DNA of 64,000 nucleotides. Source: Nocardia vinacea (lineage in GTDB: Bacteria; Actinomycetota; Actinomycetes; Mycobacteriales; Mycobacteriaceae). Position 1 is the first letter of the stretch; the number at the start of each line of letters is the position of its first letter. The translations under genes were made by a program, and so were the position numbers. Positions 1-8,637 of this stretch are shown here, piece after piece. Below the pieces are notes generated by a model, which was given only the letters and a program-made list of their open reading frames with translations, searched no databases and was not told the DNA's origin. The stretch is from assembly GCF_035920345.1 (NCBI RefSeq), contig NZ_CP109149.1, positions 9,300,001 through 9,364,000 on the forward strand, in the 5' to 3' direction.

Positions 1-1101
1 TTCGGGCTTGGTCAGCTGCACCCCGAGAGTGAGCGCACCGCGGACGACCTCGTTGGCCGGAGCTTTGTGCACACCACGAGACTCGTCGTTGCGGGCCCAG
101 ATCCCGGCGATATGACCGCTGGGCGGGACGAAGCGTCCGGTGCCCGCGGCAGGGTCGAATACCTTGATCCACGGGTAGTACAGAGCCGCGTATTTCGAGT
201 CGTACCCCGCCTTTTCGACCCGCCACTCCTTGACCTGTTGCGGACCGAGCGCAGGCGGCGGATCCAGGATCGCCACCCGATCACCCATCAATTCGCAGTG
301 CGTGATCATCGCGAGCTGCACGGCCTGCACCGATTCGAGATCGATCGCGCCCCGCTCGTAGGCGCTCATGAGGTCGGGCACCGCGACCATCGTCACCTCA
401 TCGATCGCCTCCAGCCCGGAGAAGCCGGTGCGATCGGCAACATCACCCACATAGTCCTCGGCACAGACGCGGTCCGGAGTCGGCTTCGGGGCCGGCGGCA
501 CCGCGAGGGTCACGTTGCCGAAGTCCGGACGGGCAAGTGCGCCACCGGAACTCAACTCCTCGATAGAGATGATCTTCGACTGTGCCCGCACGGCCGTCAC
601 CACATTGTCCTTACCGCGTTTGGTGGTGACCGGGCCGATCGTTTCCTCTACCTTCGGGCCCCGCTTGACGATGATCGTGAACTGGTCCTCCGGTGCACCG
701 TCACCCGCCGCGGCAACCTCGACGGTGATATCGGGCTTCACATTGCCCGGATCCAGCGCCGCAACCCGATACCCGCCCACCACCGCCTGACGCGTACCGG
801 CGGGAAGCTCCCTGTTCCCCTTGCCATTCCCGTTGCTGTCCACGCCGACCCGGATTACATAGCAGGCGCCACCACCATTGCCGAAAAACCCGTAGACCGC
901 ATGCGCCAGATAGCTCCCATCGATGAAATCGCCGAACTGCTGACTGAACTGGCTCCAATTGGTGATGAACGTCGGCTCGTTGAACGGCCCGCGCTCGGCG
1001 AATCCGACGAAGGCCGCCACCGCCGTACCGACACCCTCGATCGGTCGCGACCCGGCCTCCACCTCCTCGACATACACGCCAGGCGACAGATAGGTGGGCA
1101 T
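1..1101 (-). CDS. contractile tail sheath protein of an eCIS / phage-tail-like particle (C-terminus outside window)
   Basis: An open frame of 367 codons runs from an ATG at 1101 to the left edge without a stop. The N-terminus MPTYLSPGVYVEEVEAG is the hallmark start of contractile tail sheath proteins. It is followed by VAAFVGFAERGP, the ITNWSQFSQQFG block and, further on, a PSGHIAGIWARND block and a VRGALTLGVQLTK block, all in family order. The protein would polymerise around the inner tube and contract to drive it into a target or across the host's own envelope. A strong ribosome binding site (AGGAGG on the minus strand, 1106-1111) fixes the start. Sheath genes of eCIS and phages are normally followed by tube genes, expected to the left. 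A long plus-strand frame opposite (67-1233) is a GC-rich shadow. Whether this is eCIS or a prophage rests on the eCIS genes at 19-25 kb on the same strand. Confidence 0.9.
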   Translation of the reverse strand, partial: MPTYLSPGVYVEEVEAGSRPIEGVGTAVAAFVGFAERGPFNEPTFITNWSQFSQQFGDFIDGSYLAHAVYGFFGNGGGACYVIRVGVDSNGNGKGNRELPAGTRQAVVGGYRVAALDPGNVKPDITVEVAAAGDGAPEDQFTIIVKRGPKVEETIGPVTTKRGKDNVVTAVRAQSKIISIEELSSGGALARPDFGNVTLAVPPAPKPTPDRVCAEDYVGDVADRTGFSGLEAIDEVTMVAVPDLMSAYERGAIDLESVQAVQLAMITHCELMGDRVAILDPPPALGPQQVKEWRVEKAGYDSKYAALYYPWIKVFDPAAGTGRFVPPSGHIAGIWARNDESRGVHKAPANEVVRGALTLGVQLTKPE

Positions 1102-1345
1102 TGGGCCTCCTCATTCCGAGGTGAACTGTTCCCACCTAGCGTCGTACGACTATCGCTCCCGCAGTACGCCCGCGCGGCGAGCCGATGGGGAACGGGAAGC
1201 TGCCCCATCGTGCAGTCGGATGCGGAAGCTTGAACCTGCGCGATATCGAATCGTTCTCGTGACCGTCTTGGTCGCCGGCATCGGTGTGAGCCCTGAAAGG
1301 GGCGAAGGCCCGGCTCGCGAGGTTCGGCTGGGCACTGAGCCGTGA

Positions 1346-2209
1346 TCACCACCGCATGGCGCTGAAGTCGATCGGTTGGGGGCGAAGGGCTTTGACACGT
1401 TCGGCCAGGCCTCGCATACGGAGCGCCATCTCGTTTGCCGGAAGCTGTCGGCGACCCCCATGACCGGGCAATAGCCATTCGAAACTAAGCTGATCGGCCG
1501 ATCGTGCCAGCGACTCGGCCAGTACTTCGACCGAATACCAGGTTACGCTCTCGGCAATTTCGATATCTCCGGTGGTGCGGGACCAGTACAGGCTGTCTCC
1601 GCTGAAACAGTATCGGTCGTCGACTATATAAAGCACGCTTCCCACGGTGTGGCCCGGAAACGGATGCGCGATTACGCCGTCGACGATCTCGATGGGATCG
1701 GCTCCCCGTATTATCTGATCGGCATCCGGAGATGAATCGAGATCACCCTCGTGAATCCACAGTCGAGCCCGGAATCGGTCTGCGTAGCGCCGGCCGTGCG
1801 CGGCGTGATCACGGTGGGTCAGCAGAACGTCCGTCACCACGCCGAGCGCCTCGTATCGCGTTGCCAGCGACTCGCTCCAGCGTGGCGTATCGACCATGAG
1901 GTTGCCGCCGCAGCGCCGCAGCAGATAGGAGTTGGCGCCTGCTGTGCGCGACGAATTGTGGCCACACAGGTAAACACCCTCGTCCAGGCGCATCGGGAAC
2001 GGGTCGAACGCCGCGTTGAGTGACACGTTCCTGCGCCGAACCGACCGGGTTTGACAAGCGAATGCGGCCGCGGCCAGCGCCTGTTCTTCGGCTTCGTCGC
2101 GCGGTTGACGCAAAATTTCGGAGCGACCATCGACCTCGCCGATCAAGCCGGGCGCCAATTGCCGGGCCACATCGCAGTTCACGCAGCGATCGTCTACGAA
2201 CCAGGACAT
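1346..2209 (-). CDS. ferredoxin-like domain plus MBL-fold metallohydrolase
   Basis: A short N-terminal segment with CVNC and later a CQT cysteine (residues about 8-45) resembles a small ferredoxin. A metallo-beta-lactamase-fold domain follows. Visible metal-site elements are THRDHAAH (HxHxDH variant with R in place of the first inner H), the PGHTVGS histidine, SGDSLYW and the late LPGHGG. MBL proteins with a fused ferredoxin are known, but their substrates mostly are not. A longer frame reaches an ATG at 2272, but the ATG at 2209 has a purine-rich GAGGAGGGA site 9 bases upstream and starts directly at the cysteine motif, so it is preferred (287 aa). The gene lies upstream of, and on the same strand as, the sheath gene with a gap of about 245 bp. 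No functional link is evident. Confidence 0.75.
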   Translation of the reverse strand: MSWFVDDRCVNCDVARQLAPGLIGEVDGRSEILRQPRDEAEEQALAAAAFACQTRSVRRRNVSLNAAFDPFPMRLDEGVYLCGHNSSRTAGANSYLLRRCGGNLMVDTPRWSESLATRYEALGVVTDVLLTHRDHAAHGRRYADRFRARLWIHEGDLDSSPDADQIIRGADPIEIVDGVIAHPFPGHTVGSVLYIVDDRYCFSGDSLYWSRTTGDIEIAESVTWYSVEVLAESLARSADQLSFEWLLPGHGGRRQLPANEMALRMRGLAERVKALRPQPIDFSAMRW

Positions 2210-2579
2210 TTGCAGAACTCCCTCCTCGGTGCGACGCAGCAACGGACGCACCTTTTCAGGAATACCAACCATGGCACGGAAATTTCAAGCCTTGACTTAT
2301 TTTCAAAAGCCTATCTGCGAATACCGCCGACAATTTAATATTAATGCTGCGACGGCGCCTGGATAAGCTGGTGGTAGATGTGATCTGTGGTGTTGTATCG
2401 TTTTGTGGCCGAGTTGGATTCGTTGATATCGAGGATTGGTCAGTGATGCTCCGCGGTCCGGTCGGGGTGACCTCGGCCAGCTCGAAAGCCGCCACAGCTG
2501 GCACTGGCCCGCGCAGATCCCCATGATTCGACAGGTCAGCGGGATCCGGCAAAGAAGCGTGGACCACGGATAGCATGCG
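2210..2579. other. non-coding spacer, divergent promoter region
   Basis: About 370 bp between two divergent genes. It contains an unusually AT-rich stretch around 2280-2345 (runs of A and T, with an AATTTAATATTAATG core) in otherwise GC-rich DNA, which is where promoters for both flanking genes would be expected. The reading frames across it have no recognisable family features. No tRNA, repeat array or clear hairpin was seen. Confidence 0.4.
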
Positions 2580-3044
2580 GTGATGGAGTGCGAGTGTGAC
2601 CAGGATGCCGACCAGGGCATGGCAATATCCCTGGGCGCTCCGGGCGACGGGACATGGGCTCGGCTGTGCAACCGGGTCGATCAATGGGGCGATAACTCGA
2701 TCCAGGTCTGCGTTCGGATCGGGGCTCCTGGGCTACTCGCCGCCGTGCACCAGGTGACACTTGCTGTCATGGGCGATAGCGATCTCGTCTGGTTCTTCGA
2801 CGACCTGGCTCGCAACTTCACTGGCTGGGACGGCGCCCGTGTTTGGGAGAGCATGGACCGCGACCTACGGGTTGAGGCGGTCTTCGCTTCTCACGGCTAC
2901 GTGAGCCTGACGTGGACAGTCAAGCCGTGGCGGCATATGGATGGCAACTGGACAGCCTCCACAACTGTCGTGCTCGAGGCAGGCGAACAGATGCTCCAGT
3001 TCGCCAGGGACGTCCACCAGTTCCTCGGGCCCGTGGAACCCTAG
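2580..3044 (+). CDS. DUF6228-like small protein
   Basis: A 154-residue protein, starting at GTG 2580 or the adjacent ATG 2583. The middle part (WFFDDLARNFTGWDGARVWES) followed by alternating hydrophobic strands and an end of the form VVLEAGEQMLQFARDVHQFL matches the pattern I know from the DUF6228 family of streptomycetes and related actinomycetes. That family has no established function. Its fold pattern resembles small immunity-type or ligand-binding proteins, which is speculation. The gene stands alone, codirectional with the monooxygenase-like gene 290 bp downstream. Confidence 0.6.
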   Translation: MMECECDQDADQGMAISLGAPGDGTWARLCNRVDQWGDNSIQVCVRIGAPGLLAAVHQVTLAVMGDSDLVWFFDDLARNFTGWDGARVWESMDRDLRVEAVFASHGYVSLTWTVKPWRHMDGNWTASTTVVLEAGEQMLQFARDVHQFLGPVEP

Positions 3045-3337
3045 CGGGAGCCCAGCCTCCGGCGTGAGACGCTGAGCGCTGATCAGCGCCGGGAGATGTC
3101 GGCTGGGCTGTCGTCCTGCGTCTGCGCGACCTGGAGTACCTGGCGGATCCAGCGCGGGCACCGATCGACCACCGCCCGATGACAGACCGAGACAATCGTC
3201 GCGTGAGTTGCACTGGAGCCCTTGCTGTTTCGTCATTTTGGCCGACGAGGTATGCGACAAAGTTGCCTCAGTAGCCGAACATGCCGTAGCGCGCCTAACC
3301 GCCGAGCACTACCTACCGTCTGTTATACGGTGGGCCA

Positions 3338-3646
3338 ATGTTTGCACTCGTGGTGAAGTTCGACTTGTTCGACGTCGACAAGGCGGCAGCCTTCGACCAG
3401 CTCGTCGCCGAGACTGTCAAGAACATCACCGAAAACGAACCCGGCACGCTGGTCTATGCAACCAACACCGTTGACGGTGAACCGCTCTCGCGGATCTTCT
3501 ATGAGGTGTACCGCGACCGCGATGCGTTCGAGGAGCATGAGCGGCAGCCGCACACCCGGCGGTTCCTGGACAAGCGCAGCGAATACGTCGCGTCATTCCG
3601 CGTCGAGTTCCTGGCCCCGGCCGTCGCGAAGGGCCTGCCTACTTAG
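3338..3646 (+). CDS. antibiotic biosynthesis monooxygenase (ABM) domain protein
   Basis: A 102-residue single-domain protein. The start FALVVKFDLFDVDKAAAFDQLV, the ENEPGTLVYATN turn and the FYEVYRDRDAFEEHERQPHT segment, including the conserved H-x(n)-H/F pattern, are typical of the dimeric alpha-beta ABM family. Members include cofactor-free quinol monooxygenases and many proteins of unknown substrate. Size is normal and the protein looks intact. No operon partner is obvious; the next gene is convergent and overlaps its stop by a few bases. Confidence 0.8.
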   Translation: MFALVVKFDLFDVDKAAAFDQLVAETVKNITENEPGTLVYATNTVDGEPLSRIFYEVYRDRDAFEEHERQPHTRRFLDKRSEYVASFRVEFLAPAVAKGLPT

Positions 3647-4293
3647 AGTCGCGGGGCAATCCCGCACCACACGGCGAACCCGTGCACGCTGTCGACGGCG
3701 CGGGCCTCAGCGCGAGCAAGCGCTCGGGCGGTCTCGTGAACCATTGGGTTGTAGCGGGTCTGCGCCGGTGCGATCGACTTCGCAGTGAGCAGCGCGTCGA
3801 ACGCACGACGACGGTCACCGTGAAGTAGGTAGGCGCGCGACAGGTCGATGTAGTGATGGCCTGCACGCTCCTTCGGTGCGTCGGCGGGGAGCACCAGATC
3901 GCGGGCGCGGTTGAGCGCCTCGGTGCCGTCCATCGCTTCGACTGCCAGTGCGACCGACCATATGCCGACGTTTGTCGGGCCGAAGCTGAGGACCCGGTCG
4001 CGGTCGTCGCCGAGTCGCTCGGCAGTGGCTCGAGCCTCGCAGAGGTGCTCGTCCGCCAGGCGCTGGCGGCGGCCAGACCGTGACACGGCCAGGCCGGATT
4101 GCAGGTGCAGCCCACCCCTTCGCAAGACCACATTTCGGCTGTTCGCTATCAAACCGCGGCAGATGATCGCTATGGGGAACCCGCGCTGGCCGCGAAGGTA
4201 CCCTTCGCAAGGGCAACCATGCCGGCCATTATGTCGGGCACCCGGATGCGCAAATTCGCCGCTGCGCGCTGCGCGCAGGACCGGCTGCAGCAA
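3643..4293 (-). pseudogene. remnant of an XRE/TPR-type transcriptional regulator
   Basis: Roughly the last 140 residues (ARATAERLGDD, FGPTNVGIWSVALAVE, a RAGHHYIDLSRAYLLHGDRRRAFDALLTAKSIAPAQ repeat region seen in pieces, then a RYNPMVHE block) match the C-terminal TPR half of the large actinomycete helix-turn-helix plus TPR regulators. Those proteins are normally about 400 residues with an N-terminal XRE domain. Here the N-terminal 60-70 residues are arginine- and cysteine-rich, resemble no domain, and the helix-turn-helix part is absent. I read it as a 5'-truncated gene; a small expressed fragment cannot be excluded. Confidence 0.6.
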
Positions 4294-4314
4294 TGGCGGA
4301 AAACGTTCACGATT

Positions 4315-4626
4315 TCAGTCCCCACTGAACCAAAGATACCCATTCTTGCGGATAGCGGTTTCGGCGGCATCGCGCAATACGACAAGCATCTCTGCTTCTT
4401 TGTCGTTGTTCGGCGACAGATTTGCTAGTTCGTCCAAAAGCATGGTCAGCTGGGTTGTGTTGAACATTGTGTCCGCGTGCGCGTGAAGACCCCGAAGAAT
4501 TGAGCCTGCCGGAGCACTTCCTCGATACTTGACGAGCGTATCCTCCACGTCCCCATATACCAGGGCGATCCGTTCGTGGATTTGATTTTGAATAATTATA
4601 TCGATTCCCAATTCAACTCCTAACAT
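4315..4626 (-). CDS. small protein, candidate immunity partner of the upstream WXG-type large protein
   Basis: A 103-residue acidic, probably helical protein with no family I recognise. Its start codon follows the stop of the large WXG-type protein with no gap, so the two are almost certainly co-transcribed and translationally coupled. In T7SS polymorphic toxin loci the small gene directly after the toxin is typically its immunity protein. The function is inferred only from this position and size. Confidence 0.6.
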   Translation of the reverse strand: MLGVELGIDIIIQNQIHERIALVYGDVEDTLVKYRGSAPAGSILRGLHAHADTMFNTTQLTMLLDELANLSPNNDKEAEMLVVLRDAAETAIRKNGYLWFSGD

Positions 4627-6006
4627 CTACGGGATCGGATACATGGTAATAATGCCACCGAATCGGTCGGTAATTATCTTGTATCGACTGGTGGCGTGAC
4701 CACCCAACTGCTCTGACACGCTGCCGATGACTTTACCGGCGTCAACCTCGCGTTCAAAATTGCCGTCGTGGTTCGGTCCTCGTGCCGGTGAGTTTTCGGC
4801 TGCCTCGGCCAGCTCGTCGAGTGCCTCTCCGGAAATCGTGTCAGGCCATGTGCCCTTTGAAGGATTATAGTTGGGAGCGCCTTTGACATGCTTCCCAAGG
4901 ATGTACTTTTCAACTTCATCAGTCATACCCGGAGCCGGGTTGCCCGGAGCCGGCGGCAAGTTCTCGAATTTGTCTGACTCATCGATGTAAACCTTCATGG
5001 CGATGATGGCACCGAGTTTGAGGGCGATATCGGTGAGGCTGGGGACCTTGTCGAATGCAGTGACGGTGAAGGCTGCGGCACCCGCCACTGCGGAGGCCGT
5101 GCCGATTATTTTGATGAGTTTGCTGGTGTCGTAGGTGCTTTTGAGCACTCTGGCGGTGTTGCCGGCGATCGCTACGACGCCGACGCCGGCGGCGATGTCG
5201 CTGAGGGCGGCGGTGATCCAGGTGGCGGCGACGCCGATGACGACTGTGGTTCCGGCTGCTATCAAGGCGTTGGTGACCGCGTCCCGGAATTTGTCGCGGG
5301 TTTCGGAGGTAGCGGCGCTGTATTCCCCGACGGGTGTGGCGAGGTTGAGGGACGCGGAGGCAAGTTGAGTGGCACCGCCATTGAGGGTGGTGAGGTGGCC
5401 GAGGAGTGGTTCGAGGCCCTTTTTATCCTGGATATCGCTGAACAGGTTGGTGATCTCGGTGATCCTGGATGCGGCATCGGTGATGGTTTTGTGTTCGGCG
5501 AACGTTCGCCATGTCGATGCGGCCTTGGCGAGCTTGTCTTTGTTGCCGTTGGGCAGCTTGCTTCCGAACTCTTCCTGGATCTTCCCGACCAGGGCGTCGT
5601 AGAAGCCGGGGATACTGCCCTGTCCCTCGGTGACGCCGTCGCCGTTGTTGCCGACCGAAGTCGGGATTGTCACCTTGTACTCCGACATCGCCGTCACGGT
5701 GGGCCGGTCGGGCATCGGGTTGGAGTTATTGGCCAGTGCCCAGTTGTACCCGGCGGCGTAGAGCATGTTGCCGAAGTTGGTGAGGGCGTCGGCCAGGTTC
5801 GTACAGGTCTGCATCGTTTCCTGGGCGACGCGGTCGTAGGTCTTGCCCCATTGTTCGCAGCCCGCGGTGTTACCGGCCATGCTCGCGCATTCACCTTTGA
5901 CCGCATCGTGGACCGGTTTGTCGGCGGTACGGAGGTCGGTGGCCAAGGCGTGGCATTTCTTGCCGGCGTCGTAGTAGGTCTGCCAGTCGATAACCAGTAC
6001 ACCCAT
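4627..6006 (-). CDS. large ESX/T7SS-type secreted protein with putative C-terminal toxin domain
   Basis: A 459-residue protein. I start it at MGVLVIDWQTYYDAG (ATG 6006, AGGGATAAG upstream) because the longer frame has no homology-like content and overlaps the WXG gene. Residues 1-100 are an alpha-helical LXG/WXG-like region; a Gly/Ala-rich hydrophobic stretch (about 230-310) could be membrane-inserting. The C-terminal 90 residues contain an ARGPNHDGNFE block and end RFGGIITMYPIP. This ending resembles BECR-fold RNase toxins (barnase/EndoU/colicin E5-RelE class), whose last strand often finishes in a similar T-x-Y-P. The toxin family is therefore a guess. It follows two WXG100 genes and precedes a small gene with no gap, the classic toxin and immunity layout. 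Confidence 0.65.
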   Translation of the reverse strand: MGVLVIDWQTYYDAGKKCHALATDLRTADKPVHDAVKGECASMAGNTAGCEQWGKTYDRVAQETMQTCTNLADALTNFGNMLYAAGYNWALANNSNPMPDRPTVTAMSEYKVTIPTSVGNNGDGVTEGQGSIPGFYDALVGKIQEEFGSKLPNGNKDKLAKAASTWRTFAEHKTITDAASRITEITNLFSDIQDKKGLEPLLGHLTTLNGGATQLASASLNLATPVGEYSAATSETRDKFRDAVTNALIAAGTTVVIGVAATWITAALSDIAAGVGVVAIAGNTARVLKSTYDTSKLIKIIGTASAVAGAAAFTVTAFDKVPSLTDIALKLGAIIAMKVYIDESDKFENLPPAPGNPAPGMTDEVEKYILGKHVKGAPNYNPSKGTWPDTISGEALDELAEAAENSPARGPNHDGNFEREVDAGKVIGSVSEQLGGHATSRYKIITDRFGGIITMYPIP

Positions 6007-6011
6007 GTTTC

Positions 6012-6311
6012 TTATCCCTGGGAGAACATTTTGTAATTCGTGTCGTGGGCGGTGGTGTAGCGCGTGTGGGCCGCCTTGGCCGCGTCGCTCATATCCTTCA
6101 CGCCTTCGACGAATTCCCTTGCACCAGTGACCCATTGAGTGTGGGCATCGGCATATGCCTGGGCGGCAACACCTTCCCACCCACTCCCGGTCAAGGTAGC
6201 GACCCGATCGTCGATTTCATCGAGATGCTCGCCAATGAAGCCAGCGAGTCCGGACAGACGGACCACGATCTCATCGAGATGGTCCAGGTCGACCGAAAAC
6301 TGAGAGCTCAT
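6012..6311 (-). CDS. WXG100-family ESX protein
   Basis: A 99-residue two-helix protein with the SGWEG turn (WXG-type hairpin) at about residue 44 and no signal peptide. Such proteins form helical-hairpin dimers that are exported by ESX/type VII machinery and often carry larger partners. Its ATG overlaps the stop of the preceding WXG gene by 4 bp (ATGA), and the downstream large protein starts 5 bp later. The three genes form one translational unit. No ESX core genes (EccA-E) are in the window, so export would depend on a system elsewhere. Confidence 0.85.
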   Translation of the reverse strand: MSSQFSVDLDHLDEIVVRLSGLAGFIGEHLDEIDDRVATLTGSGWEGVAAQAYADAHTQWVTGAREFVEGVKDMSDAAKAAHTRYTTAHDTNYKMFSQG

Positions 6312-6646
6312 GGCAGATCCAAACTCGAAGTGTTCAATACAGCGGCGTTGCTCTCATCACGCGCCTGATAGGTATCTGCAGTGACGCCGAGCTTTTCCGC
6401 CATCCCAGTCAGGGCGGTCATGATCGTGGTGCCGCCATCGCGGACCTCGGTCCAGCCCTCTGAGAATTCATTGGCCGCGTCCCCGGTCCAGCTGCCATCG
6501 GTCAGCGAAGCGACGTCCTTAGCCGCGGAGTCCAGTGCCGATCGCAGTGCCTCGGCCAACTCGTAGACGTACTTGCCAACCTCCCGCACCTTCTCGGGCA
6601 CCACCGAGAGGTTCTGGCCAGAGGCTGGTGTCCCCCCATCACTCAT
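6308..6646 (-). CDS. WXG100-family ESX protein, first gene of the operon
   Basis: A 112-residue helical protein with a GSWTGDAANEF segment, the WXG turn. The start at ATG 6646 (MSDGGTP) is chosen because the longer frame to 6799 adds arginine-rich sequence unlike the family. It overlaps the next WXG gene by 4 bp, so the two probably make a heterodimer as EsxA/EsxB-type pairs do. The promoter should lie in 6647-6780. Confidence 0.85.
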   Translation of the reverse strand: MSDGGTPASGQNLSVVPEKVREVGKYVYELAEALRSALDSAAKDVASLTDGSWTGDAANEFSEGWTEVRDGGTTIMTALTGMAEKLGVTADTYQARDESNAAVLNTSSLDLP

Positions 6647-6783
6647 GACGCGAATCCTAACCGATGCCCGTTGGGGTAGCGATAGAGCGAAGTGGGAGAC
6701 CTTGGGACGCTGGGTGTGTAGGTCAGCGTGTCGCCTTCGACAGCTGCCTTGTTGGGTCGTCCACTTCGAATTCCACAGTGTGG

Positions 6784-6966
6784 CTATGGATCTCGACATT
6801 CAGTGGGCCGAATTCCGTCATGTACAGATCGGTCTCCCGTGCGGGCTGCGAACTCCTGTGCCGCTCGTACATGGTCGGCTGCTGCGTGGTAGTTCAGCGT
6901 CCGGGCGTCCTTGATCGCACTGGCCAGCGCGCCCCTGGATGATTCGAAACACTCATTTCGAGGCAC
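6784..6966 (-). pseudogene. decayed, internally deleted copy of the neighbouring helical protein gene
   Basis: A 60-codon frame in which ALASAIKDA and, 17 residues later, QEFAAR repeat two segments that are about 120 residues apart in the next gene upstream (6953-7471). About 23 nt around 6903-6925 are nearly identical to those at 7408-7430. This suggests a tandem duplicate that lost its middle. A real short protein is possible but less likely. Confidence 0.35.
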
Positions 6967-7471
6967 CGACGGCCGGCGGCGAAATCACGCCCAGTTGGGT
7001 CGGGGTACCGATCTGGCTGGGTTCTACATTCGCATTCAACTCGTTGTAGCGAGCGGCGAATTCTTGATCCTGCTCGACGTATTTCTGGGCGATTGCGCGG
7101 TGGAGGTTTTGGATCTCCTCGACGATCTGATAGTGCTGCTCGAGGATGTCGAAGACGTTATTGTCCGAGTCCGTGGCCGGATTGACAATTTTGGCCTTAC
7201 CGCGGAAGCGAGCCACCAGCGTCGCGGCCGAACTCATGCCGTCCGTCGTCTCGCCGAGACCCCAGTACTTTCGGTCCGAGATCGATTCCGCGATCCGTTG
7301 AAGGTTCCGGATCTCGTCCATGAAAGCCTGGCAGTCACGTTCGATGTAGACGAACTCGTCGGCGTTAACCCGCACTTCATTGCTGAAACTGACAGTCAGC
7401 TTGCCATCCTGAGCGTCCTTGATCGCGCTGGCCAACGGACCCGCAGACTGTGGCGTCGTATCGCTGCTCAT
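6953..7471 (-). CDS. helical ESX-associated protein of unknown family
   Basis: A 172-residue, mostly alpha-helical protein starting at MSSDTTPQSAG (ATG 7471 with a GGGGAGGAAG site). It has no signal peptide and no WXG motif, but its length, coiled-coil-like heptads (NVFDILEQHYQIVEEIQNLH) and Pro/Gly-rich tail resemble helical T7SS substrates or their partners. It sits between a DUF3558-like lipoprotein and the WXG operon on the same strand. I do not recognise the family. Confidence 0.6.
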   Translation of the reverse strand: MSSDTTPQSAGPLASAIKDAQDGKLTVSFSNEVRVNADEFVYIERDCQAFMDEIRNLQRIAESISDRKYWGLGETTDGMSSAATLVARFRGKAKIVNPATDSDNNVFDILEQHYQIVEEIQNLHRAIAQKYVEQDQEFAARYNELNANVEPSQIGTPTQLGVISPPAVGASK

Positions 7472-7529
7472 CGTTGATCTTCCTCCCCTGTGCTCTTCGG
7501 TTTTGAACCAACCGAAGGTCGGCACAAGT

Positions 7530-8105
7530 CTAGAGGGTGGCAGGTATCGCTGGAACGATCTGCTCCGCCAGACGCTTAGCGATGTCACAAGAGTGCTGGG
7601 AGGCAGTCAGTTTGGCCGAAGGCGGGTTGCTGATACTGAGCTCGAGGCTTCCGCCCTTCATCTCAACGAGAAGGATGCAGTGCTCATGCTGATCCGTCTG
7701 ATCATCGCTTGGGCGATAGGTAAGTGCCGCCCGCCCAGCTACATTGAGATCATCGGTCACAGTGTACTGACTGTTTGCGTGCACCATCGCCAGGGTGATG
7801 TTGGTGGTATCGATCGAGCCGAAGTAACCGTTGGACTGAACCCAGCCGCATCCGCGCCACTTGATGCCACCAGGCCTATCCGTGTTGTCGGCCCCCCCGT
7901 TCTTCAGCTTCTCCGACTGAATAAGACTCTGCGGGAGGTCTTTACACGCATCAAACCCCGCTGGTACATCCGCCGCGATGGTCGGCGTCACCGAGGCACT
8001 GTTCGTACTGCCCTTCGACTCCCCACCGGAATTGCACGCCGAAATCAGCATGATCATCCCCGCACCGAGAACCACACCCCGGACCACCCCACTCCAGCTG
8101 GCCAT
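7530..8105 (-). CDS. DUF3558-like lipoprotein
   Basis: A 191-residue protein with a signal peptide and lipobox LISAC (acylated Cys near residue 22) when started at ATG 8105 (MASWSG), which has a GAGAGGA site. The body has the DUF3558 pattern: an FDACKDLPQSLI helix, CGW, and a late HSCDIAKRLAEQIVPAIP segment, the latter two with paired cysteines. DUF3558 lipoproteins are very common in Nocardia and often sit beside helical secreted proteins like the next gene downstream (58 bp away). The function is unknown; the location is the outer face of the cytoplasmic membrane. Confidence 0.8.
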   Translation of the reverse strand: MASWSGVVRGVVLGAGMIMLISACNSGGESKGSTNSASVTPTIAADVPAGFDACKDLPQSLIQSEKLKNGGADNTDRPGGIKWRGCGWVQSNGYFGSIDTTNITLAMVHANSQYTVTDDLNVAGRAALTYRPSDDQTDQHEHCILLVEMKGGSLELSISNPPSAKLTASQHSCDIAKRLAEQIVPAIPATL

Positions 8106-8430
8106 CTCGTCCTCTCGCGCCGGTGCCATCCCCGACCTGGGGCCGGACCGGCTTCCCCGCCCCCACAAAGCTCGTCTTGACCGTACCGGCCAGGTCACCA
8201 CCACGCAAAGGCGTTGGTGATCCTGCAGAGTGGGTTCTACAGAGCCGCGCACGACGACAACGATGACGCTGGATGCGACGCTGCGGTTGCTTCGGATGTC
8301 GCCATCGTCAGCCGAGTAGATGCACGTCCACTTACCGTCGCCGACGCGCGGGCGTCGAGCCCTGAGAAAGGAATAGCCCCAGGCGACGAAAGCACCTGGA
8401 GCTCATTCAGTTTCGTGTGTCGACCGCCGA
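8106..8430. other. spacer upstream of the lipoprotein gene
   Basis: About 325 bp between the start of the lipoprotein gene and the end of the DUF397 gene, both on the minus strand. It presumably holds the lipoprotein promoter. Short frames here overlap on both strands and show no family features. No repeat or strong hairpin was recognised. Confidence 0.35.
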
Positions 8431-8637
8431 TCAGGCGCGATCGAACTCGCCTTCTTTGACTCCTGCCGCAAAGGCATCCCACTCCGCGGGACTGAAAACC
8501 AGCGCCGGACCGGTGCGATCCTTGGAGTCCCGCACGCCAACCATGCCCCCGTTGAGGTGTGCAACTTCCACGCAGGCCTGGGCGTCCTTGCTGCGGCTGG
8601 ACTTGAACCACTTTGCCCCGGATAGGTCGATGCTCAC
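8431..8637 (-). CDS. DUF397 protein
   Basis: A 68-residue protein with the complete DUF397 signature: KWFKSSRS, CVEVA, VGVRDSKD, and FSPAEWDAF near the end. DUF397 proteins are small partners encoded next to Scr1-type XRE regulators in actinomycetes; some pairs behave like regulator/antagonist pairs in development and antibiotic control. Here its ATG overlaps the regulator's stop by 4 bp, the usual arrangement. Intact. Confidence 0.92.
   Translation of the reverse strand: MSIDLSGAKWFKSSRSKDAQACVEVAHLNGGMVGVRDSKDRTGPALVFSPAEWDAFAAGVKEGEFDRA

Noticed and set aside
67..1233. 388-codon plus-strand frame opposite the tail sheath gene
   Set aside because: The minus strand encodes unmistakable sheath sequence with a strong ribosome site; the plus frame is arginine/histidine-rich and lacks any family pattern.
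3045..3337. Possible gene between the DUF6228-like and ABM genes
   Set aside because: Frames on both strands are short and overlap the flanking genes; no ribosome site or family feature was seen, so it is treated as spacer.
5365..6036. 223-codon plus-strand frame opposite the WXG-type large protein
   Set aside because: Gly/Val/Asp-rich shadow of an operon-coupled minus-strand gene.
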